Origin: Megamerina dolium
Taxonomy: Eukaryota > Arthropoda > Insecta > Diptera > Megamerinidae
Direction: 5' to 3'
Assembly (NCBI GenBank): GCA_963854835.1
Contig: OY978528.1
Location: 54,284,508-54,348,507, forward strand
Length of the DNA: 64,000 nucleotides
Shown: in pieces, positions 1 to 9,720 of the stretch
Numbering within the stretch: position 1 is the stretch's first letter
Layout of the letters: every line of letters starts with the position of its first letter
Notes under the pieces: model-generated
What the model was told of the DNA's origin: nothing
The model's input: only the letters and a program-made list of their open reading frames with translations
Database searches by the model: none
Position numbers and translations under genes: made by a program

Positions 1-1390
1 TATTAAGGTATACTATGTGTCGAAGAATATTTTGCACAAAGGGTGATAAACGGCCAACAGCTTCGAAAAGTCTTGATCCAGCCTATATCCCAGTCTAGTG
101 GCAAGTGTTAAATTTGATCAGGACCAGAAATTTAATCTTGAAAAAGTTAGTACGAGTATTGAGGCCATATATCAACATTCAACTCAATTGCAACATTACT
201 ATTTTTATTTTCTGTGCTTTCGCAATTTAACGACATTATGAAAAGCAACGTCTATGTTTATGCAAATGCTTATATATCAACTTACAGCACTCAAATGACC
301 GTCATCCTTTGTAATATTTGCATGATATCTCTCGCAACATTCCTTTTTTGTTTGTGTCGCTATGCCAATATAGTAATTAGGGTTGTGGCATTTTGACATT
401 GAAATCGTATAGCAATGCCTACAGCTCATAATACGAGCTTGGTACTTCCCACAACTACTCGTTCATTCATCCTTGCTCTTTTTCAATTAAATACAATGTC
501 GTCTAAAATTTTTTAAAATTTTTTTAAAGAGTTGCTTTACAATTTCAATAATTTCATTAATTGCAATTAATATAAACTTTATTTGTAATATTTTATTATA
601 CTTGATGAATAAAGTTATTAAATACTAAAAGTTTAGATATATTTACTTGCATAAAATCGCACAAAGAGATAAGGAAATTAAATCGATATAGTTGTGAAGA
701 GGTTGAAATAGAAATACAATATTACATTGCTAACTATAATCCCTTTCGGTTGGTAGCAAAATTATATTTTAGCTCATTTGTTGCTAGTGAATGTTCTAAT
801 CGTATTTTAGGCATATACTACTAATGTTGGCCAAGTGAAAAATACATTATTTCAATTTTACTACATACATTAGAGGGAGAGGGAGAAAGCGTCAAAGACA
901 AAAAGTAAGATAGGTAATACAAGCGCAGATTAGATTGCGTACACGTGCCAAACTAAAACAAAGGCAAAAAGCGAAGATGTGTAAATACTAAAAAAGTAAT
1001 GAATAGTATTCACGAAAACTATGTTATATATGCGTATGTACATAGGGTTCTACAAATATGTGCAAATACTACAATACCAGAAGGCTTACATGGAGTTAAT
1101 AAAGGCCGTTAAGCTTTCAGCTCTAGACAAAAATTATATTTAAGCAACGAGGACGGATCAAATAGTTTGTGACTTGATTAATGAACGATAGATTTGTCGC
1201 AAAAAAAAATCTTTTATTTTTCAACAAAAGGGAGCAATTCGTTTGCAATCGTGTATAATCTTGACAATCTTGATCTTAGTCAACTATGGTGAAACGGCAT
1301 CTATACGAAAAATAAGTCTCGCCCAGCAAACGGGATAAACATTTTTATAACATGCATTCATAGTCACTGAATTTGCTCAATAGGATTATA
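1..1390. other. AT-rich sequence, no gene recognised
   Basis: No coding region, RNA gene or repeat family could be supported here. Short open frames exist but have AT-driven composition and no recognisable domains. Confidence 0.5.
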
Positions 1391-1590
1391 AATTTTTTTC
1401 TCAAAATTTTTTTTTCTTTTTTTCCCCAATTTTAATATTTATTTATTGAATCTTCTCCTTAATTGGAAAACTAACAATAAGTAATAGAATCTTACATACT
1501 AAATTTGTTAATAATTTGCGCTTCTTTCCGTTGTTTGAAACACAACAGTGTGGAAAAGTATATTCACATCAGGTTCAACGTATGGGTTCT

Positions 1591-2340
1591 TTATAATCGT
1601 TGGTGCCCCAGGAATAGCAGCAAGCGCCTAGCTAAAGAATTTGGATGGTTATGAAGTTTGAGTGAGTAACTTCTGAAGAAGTTTGTGATTTCTTCCGAGA
1701 TAGTGGGGATATTTAAGCCTCTGTGGATGTTTTCATTCCTTATATACCAGGGCGCTTTTACAATCATTCGCAGACACTTGGATTGTGTTCGCTGGAGTTT
1801 TTCAATATTAGAAGGAGATGTGGTGCCCCATAACTGCATAGCATAAGTCCAGATTGGTTTGAATATTGCTTTGTAGAGGAGAACTTTGTATTCAAGATTT
1901 AACTTGGAGTTTTTATTTAAAAGCCGCCATAAATTATTTATCTTGAGCTTAATTTGAGTTGTCTTGGCGTCTATGTGCTTGCACCATGTAAGTCTTCTAT
2001 CGAGATGAATACCCAAGTATTGTGTGGAACAGTATTGAGGAACATTTTGGTTATTCATTTTCAGTGGAGGACATGTGTCGAACCTTAGTATAAAGGTTAC
2101 ATGTACGCATTTGGATTCGTTCATCAGTATACGCCACGTTTCGAGAGAATGTTGGAGTTTGTAGGAGTTTTTTAGCTTCTATGGGGTTAGAGTGAGAACA
2201 CAGTATATGGCCGTGTCGTCGGCAAAGGTAGATGTAGATGTATGGGAGTTAGTTGTCATATCTGCTGTGTACAGTAAGTACAGTAGAGGTTCCAATACAG
2301 GGCCTTGTGGAACGCCAGCGAGAATATCCGACCGACTTGA
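1591..2340 (-). pseudogene. Jockey-like non-LTR reverse transcriptase fragment
   Basis: This is the C-terminal part of the reverse transcriptase of a LINE-type retrotransposon. Reading down the minus strand from 2340, the frame gives AGVPQGPVLEPLLYLLYTA, the GxPQGSxLxP motif, then TFADDTAIY at about 2230-2203, which is the FADD catalytic motif of the palm. It continues into YLGIHLDRRLTWCKHI, LLYKAIFKPIWTYAMQLWG and APWYIRNE, a run typical of Jockey-clade ORF2. The frame is broken by a TAG at 2181-2179. The segment between FADD and the NES(K) motif looks some ten residues short, and the end after NHPNSLARRL appears frameshifted. No endonuclease or ORF1 part was seen upstream, as expected of a 5'-truncated LINE insertion. 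T-rich sequence near 1390-1425 could be the remnant of a poly(A) tail on the minus strand, but this is uncertain. The clade call is by motif likeness only. Confidence 0.9.
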
Positions 2341-2829
2341 CATATTTACCCTCATCTTTCATGCGTGATATTAAAAAAGTACTCACTTTGGCTCGCTCTC
2401 ATATGGACATAAAAATATTTCAAAAGCCTACTATAATTTCCTAGTTCTACGGTAATTCCTAACGCTGTTACTAATATTAACATTCAGTACTTAGAGGAAA
2501 ACAAAATTTGTTACACTCCTATAGTGATAAAAGGAAAGGGAAATTATATTATATCCGAATATACTATTGCCGTACCCAAAATAATGAATAGTTGGTCTAT
2601 TTTTTATCTGCCAGATGTATAGTATAATATAAACTTATGAAAATAGATATCCATAACGATGGCATTATTATCGTATGATAAATATAGACACGTGTAGCTA
2701 TAGACAATACATACAAATACAGATGTGAACATTATGTACATATGTAACACTTAAATTATGAATGCTTTTAAGACAAAAATGATTTAAATGTATCATCATA
2801 TGCTAAAAAATTCAATTTTATTGTCATGA

Positions 2830-2860
<31 letters not shown>

Positions 2861-4029
2861 GGCGTAAATTTGAGCCGTTTCTTTTATACTATCATATAAT
2901 TATGTATACCATACTCATAAACCGTTAGCTCGTATTCTAAGTAATGTGTGTGTGTGTGTGTTGTATGTAAAATCCTCTAAAGACACATTGATTCTCAGTG
3001 GCATTGGTTTACATGTAGATAGATACATATAATAATCTGTATATGTGTATGTACGTTTGTATATATGTAGGTATCCTTTTATAACTATATAAAGTACATA
3101 TGTCTCTACGCATTACAAAGGGATCATTTATGAGAAAAATTTCAAACTTTTAGTAAATTAAATTTTTTATTCTTTATGTTTTCTATTTTTTTATTTTTTT
3201 TTTGCATATAATAAAACAATATGTATTATATCTTATTACATGTAGTTCAACTCATTGCAAAAATCACCGTACAAATGTTCACTGAGGCAAGAAAAACAAC
3301 TACTATGTGGTTCCAAATTACAAGCATATTTCATGTGAAATATTTTTTAAGCTTTTCTATAAATTTGAATACGACTTAGATTAAATTCTAAGCATGAAAT
3401 TTTTGCTTTCTATAATTTTTTCTCGCAGTGTGATTATTCGCAGTTGGAATATACAATATCATACGACTGAGTATGCGTGAAAAAATACTGTATACATATA
3501 AAATATTATATTTCATTGACCTCTTCGCTGCCGTTGTAATGTTATTTTAGAAGATGGCCGTCCCTAACGACTAAATTGGCAATTTTTGTTTGGCTTTATG
3601 TGTTGAGCTTTTTTGCTATTGTATATATATTTTCTTATTGTTCTATTTCTTAAGCCTGTTATGATTATTTGTATATAAATATATATACAATATGCACATG
3701 AATAGGTTGTATAACATCATTTATTTACGCAGCTTGAACTACATGTATGTATTATCATATATAGAGAAAAAAAAAAACCAAAAAAATAGTTGCAAATAAT
3801 AAATAAAGGCAGCATCATAAGAAGTTGGTATGCGAAATATTTCGATTATTAAATCAAAACCAGAATCCAAAAGATAAAAATGAAATTTTCTTTAACATGA
3901 ATTGTAATCTGATATATGTCTACATACGTGTACATAAGACATAGAATCTTAATATTACATGAACGAAATATAGTAGTAAATTTTAAAGATTTTTTTCAAA
4001 ATTATTCTTAAATTTAAGTAAGTACTTAC
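2341..4029. other. AT-rich sequence with microsatellites
   Basis: I see no gene. The stretch holds an (ATG)n tract near 2830-2860, a short (TG)n near 2946-2961 and many TATA-rich stretches. Confidence 0.5.
2828..2862. repeat. ATG/GAT trinucleotide microsatellite
   Basis: About ten uninterrupted copies of the GAT/ATG unit lie in otherwise AT-rich DNA. It does not sit in an open frame that looks coding. Confidence 0.95.
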
Positions 4030-4120
4030 ATATTATATTTACAAAAAAATGATTTTGTCAAATTTCAAATGCATCTTCATTAACTCACCTGAAAATCAAA
4101 AAGAAAGAAATAGAAAATTA
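4030..4120 (-). promoter_or_regulatory. Candidate recursive splice site (ratchet point) with following 5' splice site
   Basis: On the minus strand a long T/C-rich tract from about 4120 to 4092 ends in TTTTCAG and is followed at once by GTGAGT, so a 3' splice site abuts a 5' splice site at 4089/4088. Another consensus 5' splice site, GTAAGTAC, begins at 4029. That leaves a 59-nt stretch (4088-4030) that could be defined as a recursive-splicing exon. Known fly ratchet points have this zero-length-exon layout within very long introns. Here it lies downstream of the minus-strand exon at 15-16.5 kb and fits removal of that gene's next intron in steps. The function is inferred; an ordinary small exon or a chance match remains possible. 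Confidence 0.5.
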
Positions 4121-4761
4121 ATGATTTATTATAATTTAGAGTAAAGAAAAAACGGAACAGATTTCAAAAAGAGAAAAAGCTAGAAAAAGCTTATCAATTC
4201 GTTTATATATTAAATATACTTAATCATAATTTTATTTATTATATGATATTGATCTCCAAGTAAAAGTCATACATCATTCAATATTAAATGCATGAGTTGA
4301 CAAGAATAGAGTAGCCATTATCACATATTAAACAATCTACATTTGTACATAGTATGTATCTATGATGCTAAAAATGCTGCGTCGCTACTTTTTCGTAGCT
4401 TTTTTTTTTATTAGTATAGAAATTATAAGTATGTATAATAAGCTATTTTCTTGTATTTATTACCAAATTTCTTTGCAAGTAAGTCATTCTAACCAATCGT
4501 TAATTTTTTTACACAACAATGAACCATGATTTTCTGGTTCTATTCAATATTTGTTTATAATAATAAGTTTATAGTGGGTATAAAGTGGGCTCAAGAATTG
4601 GAAGAAGGAACCCATTTGTGCCGACAATCAATGGAAAATAATAATAGAAATCATCATATTGCAAAAAGCATTGCTAGACAAGATGAATAAGATTTCAGTC
4701 TTGGTGTTACTAATAGTAAACAGGTCATCTTTGTCCCATAGAAAAAGTTTTCCAAATATTA
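4121..4761. other. AT-rich sequence, nothing recognised
   Basis: No gene, repeat family or structured signal could be supported. Confidence 0.5.
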
Positions 4762-5235
4762 TGTGTAGTAAAATAAAATCCATTATATTTGCATCAAATT
4801 GAAGGTTTTATTTATTTAAATGGTTCCAAACGGTTTTTTGTGCAATGTTTAGCTCCTGGGCAATAGAAACAATGCTTAAATGACGGTCAGACTTAACGAT
4901 TTCCATAACGTTATCTATATTTTCCACAATTGGCCTTGCATCTTTGACATCAAAATTACCGGAGCGGAATCGACGAAACCAAAATTGCACATGTTTGGCT
5001 GTTACAGTATCAGGACCATAAGAAAAACTATAAAATATGGAGTATTTTCTCTTTACTGGTGTCCATCTTTGACGGGTGCTCAAACAATACTGAGTCAAGC
5101 AATCACAAAACTGCAAGCAATCACAAACAATCTTTTTAACGCCATCTAGTGTAACTCGATTACTCTTATACAACGCGAGATACAGATTACTAAAGCCATC
5201 TATTGGAAAAGTAGTGGATTTCCTTTTACTACACC
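4762..5235 (-). mobile_element. Internally deleted mariner-type element with both terminal repeats
   Basis: The ends are inverted copies of each other. Right end, read inward: GGTGTAGTAAAAGGAAATCC. Left end: TGTGTAGTAAAATAAAATCC. Both are flanked by TA (4760-4761 and 5236-5237), the duplication made by mariner/Tc1 transposases. The 474-bp element keeps only the 5' region and the DNA-binding part of the transposase and has lost the whole catalytic domain. Related copies lie at 48.3-49.0 kb (plus) and 60.5-61.6 kb (minus). It is therefore a MITE-like deletion derivative that could only have been moved by a transposase supplied in trans. Confidence 0.9.
4808..5173 (-). pseudogene. Mariner transposase, N-terminal DNA-binding fragment
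   Basis: The open frame holds only the helix-turn-helix end of a mariner transposase. GPDTVTAKHVQFWFRRFRSG is the end of the first helix-turn-helix, followed by the linker ENIDNVMEIVKSDRHLSIVS and the second helix-turn-helix IAQELNIAQKTVWNHLNK. The usual GRP linker motif is damaged (DARPIVEN). The frame stops where the internal deletion of the host element begins, so the catalytic triad is absent. The N-terminal residues before about position 45 are probably the element's 5' leader read in frame, not true protein. Copies at 48.5 kb and 61.2 kb share the same stretch. Confidence 0.85.
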
Positions 5236-5237
5236 TA

Positions 5238-5660
5238 ATATTTTACTACTTTTCAGTGTCCTTCTTAAAATCTATTTCATTCTAAAAATATTCCATAGTC
5301 ACTTTTTATAGCCATATTCTTTTTTGTTGTGTAGTTCACGAAAAAAAACCCATGTATGATGTAAAATGGATCCAACGACGAAGTGTATACCTCACTTTTG
5401 TAAAGACATCTAAACCAAATGGCAACCCTAATATAAGAATTATGAGAAGTACCTAAAATTGCATTGAAGCGCATATGCTCCTTCCGAGATATCTCCAGGT
5501 AGTCACATAGGTAAGACATTTATATCTTTAACTTTTGTTTTGATTTCTAAATTTTATGCAATGATTATGAACAGAATTATGGGTAGACAGCTTAATTTTA
5601 ATTCTCATTTAATACTTATTCGAGATCGTTTCATCCAAATTTTGACTTATATAGTTTCTC
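5238..5660. other. AT-rich sequence, no gene supported
   Basis: An 80-codon minus-strand open frame (5277-5519) lies here. It has no domain I recognise and its composition is AT-driven. It may be part of a decayed transposon next to the mariner element. Confidence 0.4.
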
Positions 5661-5671
5661 AGTCATCGAAT

Positions 5672-5870
5672 TGACCTAATTTAGCGCCATGTGACTATTT
5701 CCAAAATTTTAAAGGCCGTTCCAGCTGCATCACCTTGAGGCCATCACTTTGAGAAGCGACTCAATGCGCATCGCAATATGTTTTGAAGGTTATAAAGCAG
5801 GATTACTTTTTGTATGGCTTTTAAAGATTGTAGAAAGTGCTATGGGAATACGTTTCAAAGAATAAAAATT
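5672..5870 (+). pseudogene. Probable mariner/Tc1-like transposase C-terminal remnant
   Basis: One plus-strand frame reads NLAPCDYFQNFKGR, which resembles the third catalytic-acid motif (SPCDYFLFP...LKG) of mariner-like transposases. After a stop come YVLKVIKQDYFLYGF and KVLWEYVSK, in the order expected for the C-terminal tail (LKAIP..DY...W..RW..C). There are at least three stops in this frame and no terminal repeats were found. It is heavily decayed, and the assignment rests on motif order only. Confidence 0.4.
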
Positions 5871-7474
5871 AATTTTATTCAACTTCTTAAAGAGTTTATT
5901 TTAGGCACAGTAACAGGCAAATAATACGCCTGTAATTTTAAGTTATTTTTCCGTTGTATTTGTTACGGAACTGATTAAGTACACACACTTCAAAATAATA
6001 ATGCAACAGATAATTAAAATTAAATAAATTAGATCTCATAGTAGAATCAGAGGAGAATCAAATGTAAGCATAATTTAGAGGTATTTTAGATATAAAAGCT
6101 TTTCAAAAATTATACAAAATCTGATCAGATTATTTTGTTTAATATCTGTGCTGTTAATAGAATATTAGAGTAGCAAGAAACATATTTTTGGACACAAGCA
6201 AAATATGAAAAGGAATATTTCAGAGTAAACAAACTCATCGTTATTTATTATAAGTCTTAGTGCTATTCATGCGTAACAATAGCTTGGCAATTAAAATGCA
6301 ATACAATAAACAGTCAACAGCAACATGAGTATAAATATCAAACTCAAGCAACTAGTAGTCGGGAGAATTTTCTGTTTTTCTTTTCCTCATTGCGAAATTA
6401 ATCACAAAAGTGCAGCAAAAAAAAAAAAAAATATACAAGCACGTGGAAAATATTTTAGAATATGAAACTGTTATTTTCGCAAAGCTCTTGCTGAATATAA
6501 GAAATGTACAGTACTTTCCAATAAAATGAATGGCCATCATCATTATCATTATTCATTCCAGTCATTGTAATAGCACAAGGATTACAATACCAACAGTGTA
6601 ATGGTTGCCATAATAAAAAACGCGTAAATTTTATTTGGTAACTTCATATCAGTGTGTAGTAATAAAAAATAACAAATCATTTTCATGTTCCCTTTGTGTC
6701 ATATACATATAAATGTCATATACTTTCTTTGTATACTCGTACACTTATAACCGGCAACAAGAGTCTTTCTAGGAATTGATAAGGATTTAAGTATTTGTAT
6801 GAATTTCTGCTTTTTGTCATGAAGTTCATGCCATAATTTGCAATTACTTATGCAAATGTATTCTCATTAAAAATGAATATAATATTTATGATGAACATAA
6901 AACAACTTTAAAAAGAAGATTCGTTTAGAAAAGGATTTCGAAAATATATGTGTGTTGCCATGATAACGATCTAAATTAATTTAAATTGTAAAATAGAGAA
7001 AATTCTGTATTTTATTTTTTGTTTAAAGAACGTTGGTTTATTTATTCTAAAACACTTTCTCTCATACTATTCGCACATAATTAATTATTTTTATACTCTA
7101 TTTACTTAGTACCTAGTTGATAATGTTTTTCATCAAAAAACGGCGTAAAGGGCGACCAGATCGTTAGAAACGCGTGAAATCATAAATAATTTTCAAAAGT
7201 CAACTTTTTTTTTTCTTACAATATTAGTATATTTTTAATAACTTAAAAAAAAATAGTAAAAACTTGATATTTTAATTCAAATATTTTCAAATAACCTGAT
7301 CTGAATATTATATGCATTTATTTAAAAGTCATACTTTTAATTTTAAATCATGCTATTGTATATAGAGCTGTTTTATGTATATTTGCATATGACACAATTG
7401 CTTGTTCAACCCAATTGTCACTTTAATATTGCTGCACATCAATAAATTTTATATCATTACAACAACTTGACATA

Positions 7475-7500
7475 ACAGTGGCACGTGATGCAGCCACTGT
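7475..7500. repeat. Perfect 8-bp inverted repeat (hairpin) around an E-box
   Basis: ACAGTGGC and GCCACTGT are exact reverse complements separated by 10 nt. A CACGTG E-box core overlaps the inner edge of the left arm. There is no T-run or gene context, so I do not call it a terminator. Its function is unknown. Confidence 0.6.
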
Positions 7501-7502
7501 AA

Positions 7503-7524
7503 CTGCTGCTGCTGCTGCTGCTGT
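7503..7524. repeat. CTG/CAG trinucleotide microsatellite
   Basis: About seven tandem CTG units directly follow the hairpin at 7475-7500. Confidence 0.9.
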
Positions 7525-8474
7525 TCGGTTAACGTGATACTTGCTATAGTAATAGCAATATCATTGATAGCAAATGTGTTAAATGACAGCAATCACTTTA
7601 TACTGTCACGAAGATAGATAGCAAAGGAAAAAAATATGTATATATATAAACAGAGCAAGAGACAGAAAGACAGAGACAAGATAGAAACAAGAGAAAGAAA
7701 ACAAAAAATAACACAACACAAAATAAAAGCAGTGTCAAATAAAAACAATAATAAAAAAAAAATTAATTTAAGCACTTATGTAGCAAACAGCGGCATACGG
7801 CTAAAAGAAGAAAATACGTAACAAACGTAACTAACAACATGAGCAACAATCTTTACAAATTTTTGCTGTCAATTTAAATTAGAATTAACATTTATCTCAT
7901 CAATGCTATCTCATTCAAGCAAATAACAATGAAAAGGAGGTACGTGCATCAAAACACACACATTGAGATTGACATATAAGTATGTACCTACACCATTTGC
8001 AAGTGCTTGCAATTAAAATGATTTCAAGTAGAGATTCTTTGAATGCATTTCTCTTTCTTTGGCTCGAACTTTCTAACTGTCGCATTTTCTATTCATATGC
8101 TATAGAGATGCTGTGCAAATTGGAAAATGCACCACGTATGGATGCAGAAATCAGAAAATCAGGTATCTAATATCAGCAGAGTAATTTTATAATCATCATC
8201 CTTACTTTAAGTAAGTATTGAGTTCATCAGCTTTATAGTCCTCATACTCGTGTAACATCGTTTGAATTTTATGTAAAATGACTAATGAAAATGTTTATAA
8301 AATCATTGCTTAAATTTGATTTTTTTTTTATTGCTTTCATGATGATAAACACAGACACACACACTCGCCTCTAGAAACATATATACATAACAAAAATCCA
8401 CCAAAGAAATAATATTGAATGAACAAGGGGGTAAGAATCTGTTGTTCAAGCTTGCAGTAAAATTACCACCTCAG

Positions 8475-8581
8475 TTGCTGCTTAAAATTGCATAAGCAAA
8501 TATTCCTTGAATCTTGTCCTGATATGAAGGTAAAAACCAAGGATATGGATCAGCACACATATCAGACGATGAACCAGAGGA
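8475..8581 (+). CDS. Candidate internal exon of an unrecognised plus-strand gene
   Basis: A 107-nt stretch is bounded by CCTCAG on the left and GTAAGC, a strong fly 5' splice site, on the right. It is open in one frame giving LHKQIFLESCPDMKVKTKDM and then DQHTYQTMNQR. Third codon positions are about half G/C by my count, clearly above the surrounding AT-rich DNA, which favours real coding over chance. The exon would start with one base completing a codon and end with one base of the next. That phase fits the candidate exon at 17907. I do not recognise the protein. The minus strand also has an open frame here, but with AT-biased third positions. A single-exon call of this kind is weak on its own. 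Confidence 0.3.
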
Positions 8582-9028
8582 GTAAGCACCTTCATATATC
8601 ACAAAATCACAAAATAGTATTCTCGTGCACAAGGATATTGGTCGGAAGTGGGATGGATGTAAAGTACAGTCGCCGATTGTCAAACACAAGCGCATGTACA
8701 TTTACTCTATGTACATAAAATACACATGCAAGCAAAATTTGCATTTCTTCGTAAACGATGTAACAAGGCAACGATGGAATCACAATGCACAATTATACAA
8801 ACATATACGCCTATATTAGGTGTATACCTTAAAATACCCTGTAGTCAGAACAATGGGTATATTATTCCTATCATTAGAGGTCTACTAGATGTATATCTGT
8901 ATCTATATAAAGCCAATTTTCAAATATATCCATTAATTCGCAAATATATTCACCGTAAATATAGTAACGAGTTTCAACTTAATAGCTCTATGTTTTTGTA
9001 AGTAAAGTTTGAAAATATGCATCCAACA
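8582..9028. other. AT-rich sequence, no gene supported
   Basis: Overlapping short open frames on both strands show no conserved motif. Confidence 0.45.
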
Positions 9029-9050
9029 ACATACTTTTCTATGGGAGATG
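9029..9050 (+). repeat. Short match to the 150-bp dispersed repeat
   Basis: The phrase 'acatacttttctatgggaga' matches the boundary phrase of the dispersed repeat seen at 21.2, 26.3 and 44.6 kb. It directly abuts the retrotransposon fragment that follows. Confidence 0.4.
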
Positions 9051-9052
9051 GT

Positions 9053-9720
9053 CCAAAAAACCTTTGGACCACAAAGCAACTTCTAGGGAAATCCTGGGGT
9101 CTGAGCCCCAAAATAACCTTCTGGATTTACAGCCAAATGGTTAGACCCATCATACTATATGGGGCATTGGTATAGTGGGTAAAAACCAACCGAACAACAG
9201 CTATATTAAAACTGTACAAATTACAAAGGCTTGCGTGCCTAAGTATCATAGGGGCTATGAAAATTACCCCAACTGCTGGCATGGAAGCGTTGTTAAATTT
9301 ACCACGGCTACATATAGCAATACAAGACTCTGCTGCAATGCAAGCACTCTCAATTCATATGAAAGAAAAATTCAAACCAGGTAATCTGACTGGACACCTA
9401 GAGATCTTAAACAAGGTCGGAAATGTTACACATTTGACTCAGACAAGTGACCATACAAACCAAGTATTCAATCTTACCAAGAGATATAAAGTCATTTTCC
9501 CATCATGGGAGGAGCGGTACCCTTGCCCAACATGGATACACGACGATTCGCAAAAATGGTATACAGATGGATCCAAAACGATTCAGGGTGTAGGAGCAGG
9601 AATAGTGGGACCTAGAACACTCTAGAAAGAGTCAAAATAAAAAATACTCTCAGACAGTCAATCAGTCCTCAAAGCTCTTAAAAACTACACATTCACATCA
9701 AAAGTCCTCATAAAGTGTTA
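9053..9720 (+). pseudogene. Non-LTR retrotransposon ORF2 fragment: reverse transcriptase end plus RNase H
   Basis: One frame reads LWTTKQLLGKSWGLSPKITF then MVRPIILYGALV, the C-terminal thumb/connection region of a LINE reverse transcriptase. It runs on through LQRLACLSIIGAMKITPTAG and MEALLNLPRL to the RNase H start motif WYTDGSKT, whose Asp is the first catalytic acid (near 9558-9580). After stops at 9623-9625 and shortly beyond, the same frame has ILSDSQSVLKAL, the later RNase H DSQ motif. The core between them is missing, so there is an internal deletion. A TAG at 9173-9175 sits where the family has the first Trp of 'LVWW', consistent with one G-to-A change. An RNase H domain after the reverse transcriptase points to an I/R1/LOA-type clade; the exact clade is not determined. 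No 5' region of the element is present. Confidence 0.85.

Larger units (their letters stand above)
5871..8474. other. AT-rich sequence with short microsatellites, no gene recognised
   Basis: The stretch holds a CTG/CAG tract near 7504-7523, a small perfect hairpin at 7475-7500 and A-rich runs. A plus-strand stretch near 8114-8161 has acceptor- and donor-like ends but is open in all three frames and was not accepted as an exon. Confidence 0.45.

Noticed and set aside
8114..8161. Short plus-strand stretch with acceptor and GTATCT donor
   Set aside because: All three frames are open, so coding cannot be told, and the donor is weak.
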